Counted from the stretch's first letter, positions 1 through 18,100 are shown. The stretch: DNA of 64,000 nucleotides from Dillenia suffruticosa (GCA_033439265.1 JAVTVX010000013.1:3188501-3252500); one strand, 5' to 3'. The notes: a model not told the origin generated them from the letters alone. A program made the numbers and translations.

Positions 1-81
1 GGGAACTCTCATATCTGTGTATGTGAACTAAATTGGATTTTTTTGTGTTTGGACTAATTTGGAAATTTTGCTATGGAAAAG

Positions 82-4374
<4,293 letters not shown>

Positions 4375-5452
4375 TGAAAATTATAAATCACACTTCTCTG
4401 TTTACAGAGGTATATCCCGTTACCTTCCTGATTATAATTCCTTTTTTCCCCCTCTTTGGGTGGATGAAATCATTTCTTTATATGCACACGTTGTTCAGGT
4501 GTATGTTTTAGTTTACTCTGGCTTGTGATTACTTTAGCATTAAGAGGCTTTTCCACCATGCACAACAGCTGTATGTGGATTTGATAGTCTTAGTTTCCCA
4601 AATGAAACATGTCAAAAATTATCTTTGGACGCTTGAAAATTCTCTTCCATTCTTGTGAATTCTCTTGTGGAGATATCAAGCTTTTGTATGATGTGTATAA
4701 CAATGTGCATAGGGTGTCTTTCTTCAAGGAAGGAATGCTGATTTATTTGAGTACTTTCATGAAGTTTACCTACGTGGAGTTTATTAACATTGTTTTAAGA
4801 TTAGTGCTAGAATGACTTAAAAAATTAATGACTTCGCAAACTTTGTTATGGTGCGGGTGTATTAATCTCTGAAAAGTGTATAATGGACTCTTTCACCAAC
4901 AACAAAACCATGTCACACTGGATTTTATTGTAAAATTGTTCTTATTTTAGAAGCCTTATGCATTTTGCAAATTAAATAATGGGTATTAAATGAAGTTCCC
5001 CAATCATTCCTCCTTGGAACATGATCTCCAATGTTGAAATTTTAGTATCACATCTGTGATGCATAAAAACCCTTTTGCAGTTATCTGATTTTCAAATTGC
5101 TGTCTGTGAATTGCCAATACTACATGCAGGTTGCAGATATTTGCGCTCGGGTGTTCAATGGGCCATAGGTCCTGATGGCAGGGGAGCTGTTGTGGCATTC
5201 TGGTCATGAATGGAAGTCGGTATTTCCTATTTCCGCGTCTGATCTCGCTTCTGATCTGAATTCTTACCCACTGCACTGTCCTCTGATGCAAAGGAAGAAT
5301 TACCATCGAGTATTGGTGCGGTGCGGACCTTTTCAAACATGATGTGAAATTTTGGTCTATTTATGGCATTTTGAATGAACTGTTGTTGACCAATATTTAA
5401 CGTTAAAGCAAATCAAATTCTGGTTTGTTATCAATCATGTTATAGTCTGGGG

Positions 5453-5495
<43 letters not shown>

Positions 5496-6481
5496 GCAAG
5501 ATCTTACATTGTGTTACAGACATTTGCTTCAATTGTATTTTGATTATTTTTGAGAAATGGCCAATGTTCAAATGGTAAAGCTAAAAAAGAATTGACAGAA
5601 TTTAATATGGTTTTTTTATTAGCTAATTGAAAAAAATGATATCTTTTTAATTTTTCGGCATTAATAAAATAATAGTCTGGCAAATAATTTCTATTCTTTT
5701 TTCTTTTCAATTTTTAATAGATTACAAGTATCAAAATTCATATTTTGTTTCCAAAATACAAAATAAAGATCTATGCCATTTCCCTTCATTGGCCAACCAG
5801 GAATTGCTGAAAATTAGAACAATTGGGCACTCATGATAAGTATTTCCCATTCCAAAATAAGGTCTTTAATGGCAACATCAGATGGATACAAATGAAAATT
5901 TTCAACTTTTGAGACAACCCATCATTTCTATTCTCGGGCAGTTTAATTTCTTTTTAGGCATAATACCTAAATTTAAACATGATAAAACATCAGATAACCA
6001 ATCATTATTAATTTCCCCTAAGTTATATATAATTATTTGCCATAAAAATTAGGAAACTGTATCATGCATGCATATGCTCATTAATTGAAATGGTAATTTC
6101 TGATTGATAATCTGGCTTTTCTATTATTTATTACCATGAATGGATGGCCGAAACACACCGACATATCTGGCAAAGAATTAAATTTCCTAAATTTTCGTTT
6201 TCCTCTCACGTGCATCCTCTTCGACTCCCCCGTTTCCAACATGCAAGATGTCAATTTTATATATATTTCCTCCGTATTGTCAACCCTTTCGATTTCGAAT
6301 CCCCAGTACCATCGGTCCTCTCTCCCTTTCTCTCTCTCCCATTTTTTTTTTTTTTTTTGCCCCGAAAGCAAAGTGCTTTTTGAGAAAAACCCATCATTTA
6401 ATAAGAATTAAGAACTCGTTCGCATTTTCATTGTGAACTCCTCTGTTCTTCCTCCCCTTTTTTTCCTCTGTTTTTGAGACA
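4375..6481. other. PRMT10 3' flank and intergenic DNA
   Basis: Begins with the PRMT10 3' untranslated region. A GC-richer patch at about 5120-5330 could be a further 3' exon, but no coding frame is recognisable. A 38-base T run lies at 5454-5491. The last 200 bases are CT-rich and form the probable promoter and leader of the next gene. Confidence 0.6.
5454..5491. repeat. 38-base poly-T run
   Basis: Uninterrupted T run. It could be the A-tail of a minus-strand retroposed copy, but no recognisable retroposon body adjoins it. Confidence 0.85.
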
Positions 6482-6745
6482 ATGTATAGGCAATCAAGCA
6501 TGTCTGCTAGAGGGTCAGGTGAGTTTCTAATCGACATGTATGGCGCAAATAGGGCTTTAAGAAGCACAGATGATGATGATCAATTGCCGATTTATAGTCT
6601 TGTCGCTGAAGATCATGATACTGATGTGGCCAAGAAGGAACTTCCTGTTCTTCATTCACCGGCAGTTTCCCGAAAAGCTGTTCATTTGATTCCTCTTGTG
6701 ATTTTCCTATGTTTCTTTGTTCTTTGGGTTTTTTCAACCAGGTAA
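6482..6745 (+). CDS. Small single-pass membrane protein, first exon or whole gene; function unknown
   Basis: The open frame encodes 87 residues beginning MYRQSSMSARGSGEF. It has an acidic, hydrophilic N-terminal part (a DDDD run near residue 35) and one strongly hydrophobic C-terminal segment (VHLIPLVIFLCFFVLWVF, about residues 67-84), as in a type II or tail-anchored protein. The ATG follows a long CT-rich leader. The apparent stop TAA is the inside of a near-perfect donor, ACCAG|GTAAAT, so this is probably exon 1 and the protein continues after an intron. I could not identify the next exon in the AT-rich DNA downstream. Plant genomes hold families of short proteins starting MYR with this layout, but I do not recognise a named one. 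Confidence 0.6.
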   Translation: MYRQSSMSARGSGEFLIDMYGANRALRSTDDDDQLPIYSLVAEDHDTDVAKKELPVLHSPAVSRKAVHLIPLVIFLCFFVLWVFSTR

Positions 6746-8684
6746 ATTTCTGGGTTGGGAAAAAAATTTTATTTTTGTTTCGGGTGGTGTTCTTTTTGAG
6801 GTATTTGTGAACCGGACTGATATGGTAGGATCTTGTTAGGAAAGTGGGGAGAATGCGTTTGACATTGTAAAGACGATTTCTGGGTTTTGTGACAAATAAT
6901 TTGGGCCTTTTTTTGTTGGGGGAGGGAGGGAGGGATTTGAGATGAGCTAATGTGTTATTCTCTGATTTTTGAAAAGAGGGAATCAAAGAGAACTTTATTC
7001 AGTATGGTCTCTAATGTTGTGAGTCCTCATTATTCTTTTGGGCCTGAATTTGAATATAATATTATAATTTATTTAATAAAAATAAATAAGAATTATAGTT
7101 AAGAATATAACACTACTTTTATAGATTCCTCGTTATTTTTTTAAAAAATAACTAAAAAAAATGAAGAAATAAAAGTGAATCAAGATGCCGGTTGAAGAAG
7201 AAGAAGAAGAAGAAGGGATTGTCTTGTTAGAAGATGATATATGAAACAGTGAGAGCAATCTTATGGGGAGGATTAACAATTTTAATAAAGCTTGAATTCT
7301 TAGCATTTTAATTAATTAAATATCAGTTAGTTTTTAAATGTATGATAGGAATTTTAATCCATTAAGTATAATCATCGATGCTTGATTTTCTTTTCATTTC
7401 TAAATTTTTAGAATTAGATTTAATCAAATTTAATATAATTACCAGACATTCGTATTTTATAAAATCAAAATTATAATTGGATTATATCTACTAAACTTTC
7501 TATTATTTAATTTTAATTACAATATTACAAAAATACGGTGATTCAGTGATTTTCAACTCAAAAGAAATTCTTTAAATCTGATTCGTTTTCAAAATTAATA
7601 GAGTAAATAGATTTAATTCCTAATTATCCAAGCTCCTTGAAGGATATGAAGCATGGAGTATGGAGTAGGGAAGTAATTGTTTCCATCAGTCTACTGGTGT
7701 AATTTATTATATCAGAAGTTGAAACTTGCTTCTAAGCTATCCCCACGAATAGGGTTGGCAAAGAAGGGAATACGGCTCGCAAATAAAGACTTTGTGATTT
7801 TGAGGTGGAAATGGCATACATAATAGTACTTCGGTTTTGATACACTACGCAATCTTGCATTGCACTTACACAACTGCCAAACGGAACCTGTTTCTTGGGT
7901 CCTTCTCTCTCTCTCTCTCTCTCTCTCTATATCATGTTGTAAACATGCCCCAAAAACTGACCTCCACAGAAAAGACACCATCATCTTATAAGACACCAAT
8001 ACCAAAATTAAATAAAGCATTATAAGTTTCAGAAGTCTTATGGTTAAGGAGACCAAGTTGTTATTGGGTCCTTCAATTGACTGAGAGGCTGCCAAAGAAG
8101 TTTCCGAGTAGTAAACAAGAGTTGTGTTCAACTAATGGTTCTATGACTCGAGCTACTCCTATGGCTTGATCAACTTGTGAAATTATGTTTCTTTGAACCT
8201 TCTTCACAAAATAGCAAAGTTTACATCCTCATTCTTCCATCCATTTGAGCAATTATACAATGAAAATGCAGCTAAATATCCTGCTTAAAAGTATATTTAT
8301 ATAAGACAATTTATGAAGATTAATGTAATCACAACATACAATCATTAAGTTTTGTAGTTGCTTTTCATTCAAGCAAAGATTGATGGATCCCCTAATGCTA
8401 TTTTTTTTAGTACCACGTGTACAAACACTTGTACTCCGAACAAGCTGAGGCCCCCCCCCAAAAGATACGTATTCATTTAATTTTCTTTATTTATTTTGAG
8501 AAATAAAAAATATATATATTTTGAAATCAAACAGGTATGTATTTGATAATTTTTTTTTTTATGTTTTTTCTAATAATGATTGATTTATTTAATAATCATA
8601 AAAAAAATGTTATTTCATGAAACTATAGCTCAAGGGCCCTTAATAAACTCACATCAAAATTATATATTCTCCGTGATTAATTTT

Positions 8685-8850
8685 TTTTAGATTGAATGGT
8701 TTGATATTTTATTTTTTCAATCAGAGATCTCGAATTCGAATTCTAAGAAAAGTAAAAAAAGATTTAGAAGAATTAATCTCTCAAATGGGTTTTATATTAT
8801 TCGAATCAGATTAATAAGATAAACCCTGAATAATGAAAAAAAAAAAATTC
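8685..8850 (+). repeat. SINE-like copy (family of about eight in this window)
   Basis: Has a polymerase III B-box-like block (TCTCGAATTCGAATTCT), the internal block AATTAATCTCTCAAATGGG, the family's ATTCGAATCAGATTAAT stretch and a terminal A run. It matches the reverse complements of the copies at about 35836-35990 and 36548-36712. Confidence 0.6.
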
Positions 8851-9506
8851 TGTGAAGGCACGGGGCATATCGATGACGTTGACATGCTTTGCAAATGCAC
8901 AACTTATGATATGGTACAAAAATTCCCTCCGTGGAAAAAAAAAAAAGAGCCTTAAAAATTATCTTCGCACTCTATCTTTTAACGGAGAAAAACAAAATTA
9001 AAACTCCTAAAAATTAAAAATTTGTGATGAGTCATGCAATTAGATAAGAGTTATCGTTAAGGAGAATGCGGAGTAGAGTATACCCACAAAACTCTTTCAT
9101 AATTTTAAAATACTTTTAGAGATAATTCAAAAAAGAGAAATAAAAAATTATAATAATAATTCAGGTGAAAATACTAAAATAATTTATTTTTATAACATTT
9201 TGAATTTCACATAACAAAGAATAAACGAGAAATTAGAAAAGTAAGTTTATATAAAAATGTGGAAAGATGGTAAGATTTAGGCTGCCTTTGGAAACTATTT
9301 TTAAGATCTTATAGACTTTCCAAAAATATACAATTTCATTATTATAATTTTATTAAATAAGATAAAGATTTTTAATGATTTATCATTTTTAATATGAAAT
9401 TTTAAAATTATAAATCCAAAAATTTATTCAAATATATATATATATATATTACAGAAAACCCTAATTTGTGTTAAGATAATTTAATAAGACAATAAATATA
9501 TATATA

Positions 9507-9509
<3 letters not shown>

Positions 9510-9539
<30 letters not shown>
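9510..9539. repeat. (GT)n microsatellite
   Basis: About 15 GT units following a short TA tract, upstream of the Agenet-ENT gene leader. Confidence 0.9.
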
Positions 9540-9541
<2 letters not shown>

Positions 9542-10521
9542 TTTTGATTTTTTATGAAGGAAAAAAAAAAATGGCAAAGTGAAGTAAGCACCACGCATTG
9601 CAATTCCCTGCCCAACTCAACAAGCTATTCTTGGCAAAGGCAAAAGCATGGCATATTCTCTCTCTCTTATTTACACACGTACGCTTGCACGTTAATATTT
9701 TTGCCAAGAAAATAGAAAATTTAAAACATAACATAAAAAAGCGAAAACAGAAAACAACGCACAAAATAAAAACATTGAGAGAGAGGAGGAGGAGGAGGAG
9801 GAGGGGGAAAAAACAAAGCAAAAAGAAACTCGTGGAAACGAAGGTCAGTCGATTCACATACAAAAGGTTACTAATCTCTCTCTCTATATTTTTTGTGTTT
9901 AATTTTTAATTTTCAGGCGAGTTTCTATTGATTTATTTTCATCTTCTTTTGATTTAGTTTTAAATTGCTTCATATATAGTTTTTTTTTTTTTTTTTTTTA
10001 ATTTCAGTGATTATATGGATTCCGTGTTTATATTAGTCGCTGTTCTATTTTGATTGAAATGCTTCCTCGTGATTGCATTTGGTCGTTTGATTGTTATTTT
10101 CTTTGGTTTTTGGTTTAATTGTGGTTAAAGGTTGGACAGGACTGATGTTTCTGATTTTTTTAGGGTTAGTATTTTTTTTTTAAATTTTTTTCTCAACCTA
10201 ATTAGTGTTTAAATTTGTCAGTATGAGGTCTGAAATTTCTGAAACTTTTTTCCAATTTTTCTGTATGATTCTTGATTTTGCTTGCGATTTGAAAAAAGAT
10301 TTTGAATGTTTAATCCTAAAATCTGGGGGATTTTGAATTTTCCCTAATTTTGCCCTGTGATTCTTTGATTTTGATTTTGATTTTGATTTGATTGATTACT
10401 TAAGTCTAATGTATGATCTAATTGTTTTTCTTAATTGAAATTGGACTGATTATGGAAGATAATTGATTTGTGTGCTTTTGTGATTATGGGGTTTTGCAGA
10501 TAGGGAACTGACAGAAGTACA

Positions 10522-12190
10522 ATGAGATTCAAGAAAGGGAGTAGAGTGGAGGTGTTGAATCGGACTGACATGCCATCAGGTTCATGGCGATGTGGTGAGA
10601 TTGTTTGTGGCAATGGGCATTATTATACTGTCAGATATGATTGGTGTGCTAATGATGGTAATGATGTTGTGCTTGAGAGGGTGCCGAGGAAGGCAATAAG
10701 GCCATGCCCTCCTACACCGGAGGTTTTGGAGGATTGGGTTGTGGGTGATGTGTTGGAGGTGTTTCACAATTTCTCTTGGAAGATGGCGACTCTTTCGAAG
10801 GTTTTGGGGAGGAAGAAATTCATGGTTAGGTTAATCGGTTCTGCTCAGGAGATTAAGGTCAATAGTTTTAACCTAAGAACAAGACTTTCTTGGCAAGCTG
10901 ATGGCTGGATTGTGATTGGCAAGGTATTGCTTTTATGAACTTTGAAGTTATTTTATGATGCTTCTCTCTCTAATCTCCTTAGATTGCACATAACTTCAGA
11001 TTATAGAGTGAGGGTCTTGTGGCAAGCTTTTATTGTTGATATTGTCTTGTTCCAATTTGTTTGTACTTGGAATGAAGTGGTGCATCTGCTTGTCACAGGG
11101 TCTTTGCAAATCAGCGGGAGACTTATGATCCCATAGCTTGTGTCTTAATTTTATATTGGCACGACTTTTGGATTAGATCAGAAGAAATTGTTCCATTTGA
11201 TGTTTTATATGGTCATTCTATGTTTTTGTTAAAATAATCTGGATTATGAATTAAGTTATGCTTCTGTCTGTACTATATGCGCTGAGGAATGCATGCTAAA
11301 AGACGGCATTTTTCTTTTTGTTGTTTACTTGTAGTTATGTTGTTCTCATGCTTGCCATGCAGGGTTTTGGCAGTTGTGAAGATGGGAAGTGCAATGACAG
11401 GTCAACCATGTACAATGTGTGTTCAAGCTCCCAGGTCAAAGAAGCAGATATGAGGATAAAATTGAGAGTGAAGAATGGCGGCTTAGCAGTTGACAAGAAC
11501 ACCCACCTGCAGGATTCACATATTATTTCTTCTAGAACCCTGAAGAGAGGGTCACCTTCATTTGCAGGAGCACCTAAGAAATGTAGAGCAACTGAGAAAG
11601 AGGGGAAGATCAATAGGGTGGGTGCTGTAGATCCATCATCATTGCCTGAAAAGGTAGATGCTGTTGTTTCCTTCCGAGAAATGCTGGATGATAAATACAT
11701 GCATACTTCCTTTATGAACAGAAAAACTGGATTGTCGGAAATGGATCTGGAGAGAGGAAAATCAAATGGTGCTGTTGGGTGTTCTCATGCAATAGACTTA
11801 GAACCTGTTGATGCCGAAAGTGTTTCATGCTCTGTTGGTAGTTGTAGCATCACTAGCCACATTCCTTATAAGTTGGGCCATCATTTTTCAACAGCTCATA
11901 TTGCAGATACCGATAGTCAGTGTAGTGATGCTGAATCTTTTTGCGGTAGGGACCATGAGGAAGAAAATAGTTTCCTTTCCACAAAAGAGGAACTGGAAGC
12001 AGAAATACACAAATTAGAGTTGCATGCTTACCGTAGCACTATAGAGGCATTGCATGCTTCTGGACCCTTAAGTTGGGAAAAAGAAACTATGGTGACTAAC
12101 CTTCGTCTCTTGCTTCACATATCAAATGATGAACATTTGATGGAGCTAAGGAGATTAGTTTCTTTTAATTCCTGCTCCCCCATTGATTGA
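10522..12190 (+). CDS. Agenet (Tudor-like) and ENT domain protein
   Basis: Two coding exons, 10522-10923 and 11363-12190, encode 409 residues. The splice AAG|gtattg to gcag|GGTTTT is GT-AG, phase 0. Residues about 3-65 and 75-132 form a tandem Agenet/Tudor-like pair (KKGSRVEVLN, GSWRCGEIV, YTVRYDW; then WVVGDVLEVFHNFSWKMATL). Agenet domains are plant Tudor-like readers of histone or RNA marks. A low-complexity middle leads to an ENT domain at about 342-402 (HKLELHAYRSTIEALHASG, LSWEKE, LLHISNDEH), the fold first named from EMSY. The order Agenet-then-ENT fits the Arabidopsis At4g32440-type family rather than EMSY-like proteins, which carry ENT first. A 5' untranslated exon probably lies near 9780-9865, with a leader intron ending at gcag 10500. 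An AATAAA lies just after the stop. Likely nuclear; exact target unknown. Confidence 0.9.
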
Positions 12191-15100
12191 GATGAATAAA
12201 AAATGCTTCATAATAATTCCTTCCTTCTCTTGTAGGAAAAAATTTACATTTTCTTGGATTGGTCTTGAACAGTTGTAAGAAGCCGAATTAGATTTCTTGT
12301 TTTCTGTAGCCTATTTGATTTTTCATCTCTAGAAATGTAGATGTGAAATGAATGTACCAAAAATTCTCACAGCAATGAATGTTTTTAATGTTTTCTTTGA
12401 AGATTTCTATCCTTTGTATTGTTTCTGGTAATTAAGTTGTCATTTACGTTCATTTTTGTTTAGTAAATGACTAACTGCCTTTCCTGTCAATTATGGGATT
12501 TAGGTGAAGTATAGCATAGTTTCATCAACATTGACTGATCTATGATGCAATATCTGATCTCTTCAGTGTATCTTTTCTGTGTCCCAGTATCTTGTTTGTA
12601 ATTTTTTTGGTTTCATTCACTTCTGAACTACATTATTCTCTTTTCCGTGGCCTCATGTGACTTATGTTCCTATATGGAAGCTAATTTATTCGCCTCAGAT
12701 ACCTACTAAAGAAAATGAAGAGCAAACTCCTACATCTTTTAAATGTTTGTCTATGATGCATTGCATCTATTTATTGTTTGCTATATTTTCTCACAGCAGC
12801 GTACAAATATGTTCTTTCTCTGTCCATTTTATTTGGATTTTGCTGCCGATAGGTTGACTCCTTGTTGCATTAATGATTTTATGCTCTTTCAAGGTCCTAG
12901 GGGACATAAAGACATTTTTCCATGTTTACATCGAACAACTCCTACTTCTTTTGTCTTTTGTTCCATCCAGATAGGGTTTATGTTATTGCCTTTATTTCCA
13001 ATTCATCAGATTGTGCAAAATACAATTCATAAATCTCGATGATATCATTATCTTGGGGGACCATGATTGTGATATCCTCCATACAAGTTGGCAGCATATA
13101 GATTTTCTCTTGAGTGCAAATATTGATACTTCCCCTATATTTTCAGGGACAAAGAAAGTGGCTTGCTCACCTTGCTTCCAAATGTCTAAAGATGATGTTG
13201 GGATTTGCCAACTTACTCTTGGTGTAGACAATGGGGCAATGCCTGCATCAGATTAGCTACAGATAGGACAATACTCTATGATGAGGCATTGAAGTTAATC
13301 TATTTGTTGGCCTGAGTTTGTCATCCCAGCCCACCTCTGAGCCTTAATTGTCTTTTTCCTGAAGGATGAAGGCCAGACTCTTGTGGCTGCCTTGGGATGC
13401 TTGGAGGCTTGAAAGGTTTGAAAACCTTTCGCTTAATTGCTGCCATCATTGCATCATCTTCTTGCTTTTGTGTGTTTTATTCTCATATCTTTTGCAGTGC
13501 ATTGATCACATGAAAGTATCCTCCTTTTTTCCCCTTCCTAGGGTTGTTTATTTGCATATTATCGTTCTTTGAGGGCTTGATTTTGTCTAGATCGGGAACA
13601 GTTGGTAGCTATTCATTTGTGGTTAGTGTTGTGTATCTTCAAATCTGATGAGGCCCAATTTCTTCTTTTCTTTTTCTTGTCGACAGTCTAATAGTTTGAA
13701 TTCTTTCTTTCTCATCTCAATTGGTTCTGATGCTAAAGAACTAATGGACGCTGAGCGGATAGATGAACGGTTCCTATTTTTGCATGCCTGATACAAAGAT
13801 GATGTATGATCTTTCTCTTAAAGTTTGTACTTTATATCCTTAGCTTGGCACTGAGTGATGGTAACTTCCAAAATCTTCATTTTGGTTGCATGCAAGGTAC
13901 TTTTACTCATCCTGGGTCTTAGATTTGGGTGGTGGGGAGTGGGCCTTCTTCAGATCTTGGAGGTGCTCATCATGATGATGCTTCAGGCTGAAGAGGTTGG
14001 TTGGATGGATGGGGTTTGTGGTTGATTAGAGGGGAGAGAGTGGCTTGATTATCATAAACCATACGCATGAATATATCTCTGTTGGTTTATGTGGAGCAAA
14101 CAAATGCCTATTTTGTGTACTTGAGATGTGTTCTCAATTGATTTGAAGCTGTGTCCAAGGCCCAGAATTATGAATTGGTTTCATGTTGCACGAGCTGACA
14201 GGAATGACCTTTGGCTACTTTAGGATGTAAAGTGGGCAAGTTGGACTTCATCCGGGAAGGGTGAATAAGGATGAAGCTATGTCAAGTGTTGTACTGAGGA
14301 GACTTAGGAAAAGGGATGGCAGAGGATATCTCTAAGCATGGTTGGCTTAATTAACCTTACTCCAATTTTCCCAAAGGTTGATCGTGGAAAGAGTGGAGGA
14401 GATTCCGAGGAGATTCCCACATGTGAGAGTGATCGAAGGGAATATGAGTTTAATGGTTAGATGAAACTTGGTAAAAAGGCCTAGTAAGGAAGGGTGCCGG
14501 AGACTAAATATTTGGTGGCTTTTGTGGTAAGTTTTACTGAACTAGGAGTTTAAAGGTGAAATTTAATTGCATTTCTTATAAGGAGGGTGTTGACAAGGAA
14601 GAATTTTCATGCGGTCTGGAGACCCTCGAAAAAATTGGCTTTTGCTTTGGGAATTGGTTTGTGGAAAATTTGGACTCAAGATATTCTGTACGGCAATGGT
14701 TTATATGAAAAGATCTCTCAAGCAAAGGGGCATATGGGACTGTGGAAGTCTGATTAATTCCTCCACTTGATAGCAAAATCCTTTGAACGTGTATTGCTCA
14801 ATGTCTAGATCACTTTCTTTGAAAAGGTGAAAAGGGAGATAGTGATCGGACGGGAGGAAGTTGGCTAAGAATGGCAAGGGGTTTATGTGACATTGGTTTA
14901 TGTATTTTGAATGAAAAAAATAGTCTGTCCAAAATTGATGGAAGGGTAGGTTGCTTCAAGGGAACATAGGCATCCTATAATTTACTGAAGGAGTTGGAAT
15001 AAATCTGCTTGATATTTCCTTCACCAAGATACATACCTATATACTTGAACTCAACTAATTGTTCCTTAAAATCTCTTATAACTACTTGAATATCCAAATC

Positions 15101-18100
15101 CTATACTACTTCTAACTAATCTTTTATCAAAAGACTTGTTCAAACTAAACAAACTAATGATGCTAATTACCAACTTAATTCATACAATCTTTTAACAGCT
15201 ATCCACATGATCAAGCCACATTATCCAAAGCATTCTTCCACGTAGAAGCCTCTTGCACAACAGCAGGGCAGTAGACTTGCGTGCAACAGTACCACGTTGG
15301 ACATTAATTGTTATAGATTGCGGTAAATATTCTTTCAATTAATGGTCTTTACGGCTGCTTCAAACAGAACTAAATAATGTTTTCCCTCTTAATTATTCTT
15401 TCAATTACTTGGAGGGAGACGAGGGCTCTCTCTTGCTCTCTGTCTCTCTGTCTCTCTCACTTTCCATATGGTTTTCATTTTCGACTTATGCAGAAATTGG
15501 TGGTGCAGTTATTGTTGGACTATCTCTTGGTCACTGTTTCACCTATTTAGGAGCTTTCAGTGATTTTTGCAGGCAAAAAATAAGGTTTCTGGAAGCATCA
15601 AAGTTTGATATATCTTATTTCTTGCCATTATAAAGATCCCTGAAATGGAAATAGCAAGATGGAGATCACTTGTGAAACAATTGGCCATATCCACTGCTTA
15701 TGACATGAGTCAATCACATAATCACCAACCTACACCTGGTAGCAAGCATGGAAAATATGTACGGGTGAATCTTTTCGGTTGTTAAGGCATTGGCTTCTGA
15801 ATTTGTTATATGTTATTGCATGTGTGAATCTAAAATTGACAGTACCGGTAATCTTAGGCTATTTTAAAGCATTTAGTTTGTTTCATTGGTTAATGCTCTT
15901 ATTTGCCGTGTTCTTGTGTTTGTTCTCTTCTTTTGTCCAACTCTATCCTCTGCCTTTGACTTTTTCTTCTGGGTTCTCTGTCGGGATTTCCTTCTTTGGT
16001 GTTAGGCTTGTTTTGATTGTTTTATTTTTGATTTTGTGAAGCGACTCTGGTTTGATTGTTCTTAGCATTTGGCCTTGGTATCTTATTTATTGGGTTTGCC
16101 TGGATTTAGGGTTAGGGGTTGCCTTGTTCCTTTTCATGTGCTGGCTTGGTTGTCATTCTTGTTTATGTTGATAATATTTGGGAAAATTCCAACAAAGTTC
16201 CACTCAAGTTTAAATCATTCCAAGTAAAAAAGAAAAGAAAAATGAAAAATAGTAATAGATGTCATGTTATCCTGACTCCACGATAAAGTAAGGCATATGC
16301 CAACATCTGGATCTATCCCATCTTCATTTAATTTCTGCAAATTCTGCATTTTGACACTAATGGCATAAAGTGGGGGCATAATGAACCCCTGACCAATTTT
16401 GTGATTCTCTCAGGAATTTTTTTGCTTGTTCTCTTGGAAGCTGCTGTACTTCATGTACCCATGGTCTCTTATGCCAGATATTCCCACTGGCTGGAAAAAT
16501 TTCCTGGCGTATCAAAATCCCCATTGAAGCATTTAACAGGACCATGGTGGCTCTCCAAATTCCTCACTTCTGTGAGAAGCATTAATCAGCAGGCTCATTT
16601 TCTGAATGGTACTTGTTGTGTGTTTAAGGAAGTGGAATTTTCGGGCTCCCCTTTGTGCCGTCGAAACATCAGTGCTGATATAATTGACACTCCTTGGTGT
16701 TTGGAAGGGACACACAGAAGGACAGGTCCACTCTGGAAGAGCATGGACTTGTACAGTTGCAAAGCTGTATTCTGCCCACCATTTACAGGTAGAAAATCCG
16801 TGGGCCTGGCGGATTATATAGTCCTGACAGTTCTTGAAGAGATCGAGCAAGATTTTTCCATGGGAAGTCGGGGAATTTTGTTAGCTGATATTATAGTCTT
16901 GCTTGAATGACATTTTGCAAAGCTGCTATATGCCATCTGTTGACTAGTTTGTGCAGCTTAGGAATCGGATAAATCCCAACTACTGAGTTAAAAAGTAAGG
17001 CAATCCCTATTTTGGATTCTTTGCAAATTATTTCCGATTTTGGGAGTTTGACCCACCGTGTCAGTCTATGCAAGTGTGATACTTTTTTTTCACCTGCTAA
17101 AATTTTTAAAGCACCTGATTGGAAAAAAAAAAAAAAAATGGCACCACACCTACTGGTGCCGACGTGGCTGGTTAAACTTCCAAAAACAGAAATAGTTTGT
17201 TAGGGACCCCAAAATAGGGATTCAGATTAGTTTCCTCTTTAACCTTATAATTAGGATTGGGGATCTTCTGGAACTTCCTAAGCTGCTCTAAAATATCATG
17301 TATTGATGGCCTTTCGTTTGTGAAGTAGCTTCGGATAACAAAAAATTTCCATGGCCTTCCAATGGCATTTGCACTATATAATCTGCAAATTAGGAGGAGT
17401 TCCCGTTTTATTAGTATTGAAGTGTTTCTGTAATAACATCGAATCCATATCCTGCTATAATGTATATATACTGAGCCTTGCATCTCCAATTTTCTCTCTT
17501 TACATTTTACCGGGGTTCATCTTGTCCCGAAAGATGTTCTCTTACAAGGTTGCGGGATATTTCTAGTTTTCTAATATACTTCTCTTTAGATTTCGGTCAA
17601 ACAATCTTAACATGGGACTTGAAAAACCTCTTTTGCAGTTCTAATCAACTTGATCATTTCCGATGGCTTTTCATTGTGTAGCATATTCAGTAGGCATAGA
17701 TATTGCAACAAACATTCTACAGGAATGAGCACATAAGATATCTTGCTTCTGAACATCTTAATAGATTCTGTTTCCAGCCTCAGAAATACTTCTTCCCATC
17801 CTTACACCCAGAAAGGCACTTCAGATGATATGAAATCCAATGCTTGGATGACTATATGCTTTGAGATTGAAATTCTGATTTCTCTGTGACATTTTGAGAA
17901 TGTACCTTGTGGATTCAAGTTTCTCGGTTCCAATTCATAGAGAAAATTATCTTTCTTGGAATGCACCTAATCATGATATATTTTTGTATTCAGTAGTACC
18001 ACCTCATGCCAACTTGTTGCCTCCCCCATTCTCCCGTCTTGGATCACCACTCTTCATTGCTACTGCCCACCAGCTACCCACTCTCTGTAGTAGCCATTAA

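Larger units (their letters stand above)
6746..9770. other. AT-rich intergenic DNA with a SINE-like copy
   Basis: No recognisable gene. It contains a GAA run near 7195-7215, a (CT)n tract at about 7905-7929, a SINE-like copy at about 8685-8850, short (TA)n tracts near 9435-9448 and a (GT)n tract at 9510-9539. A minus-strand frame at 7712-8131 runs through the CT microsatellite and resembles no family. Confidence 0.6.

Noticed and set aside
7712-8131. 139-codon minus-strand frame
   Set aside because: It translates a CT microsatellite into an Arg-Glu run, and the rest matches nothing recognisable.
11335-11700. Minus-strand 121-codon frame over the Agenet-ENT gene
   Set aside because: Antisense shadow of exon 2 of that gene, with no independent motif.
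16401-16910. 169-codon plus-strand open frame
   Set aside because: A 105-codon frame is open on the opposite strand over the same bases, no family motif is visible, and splice-like context is poor. Left as unassigned.
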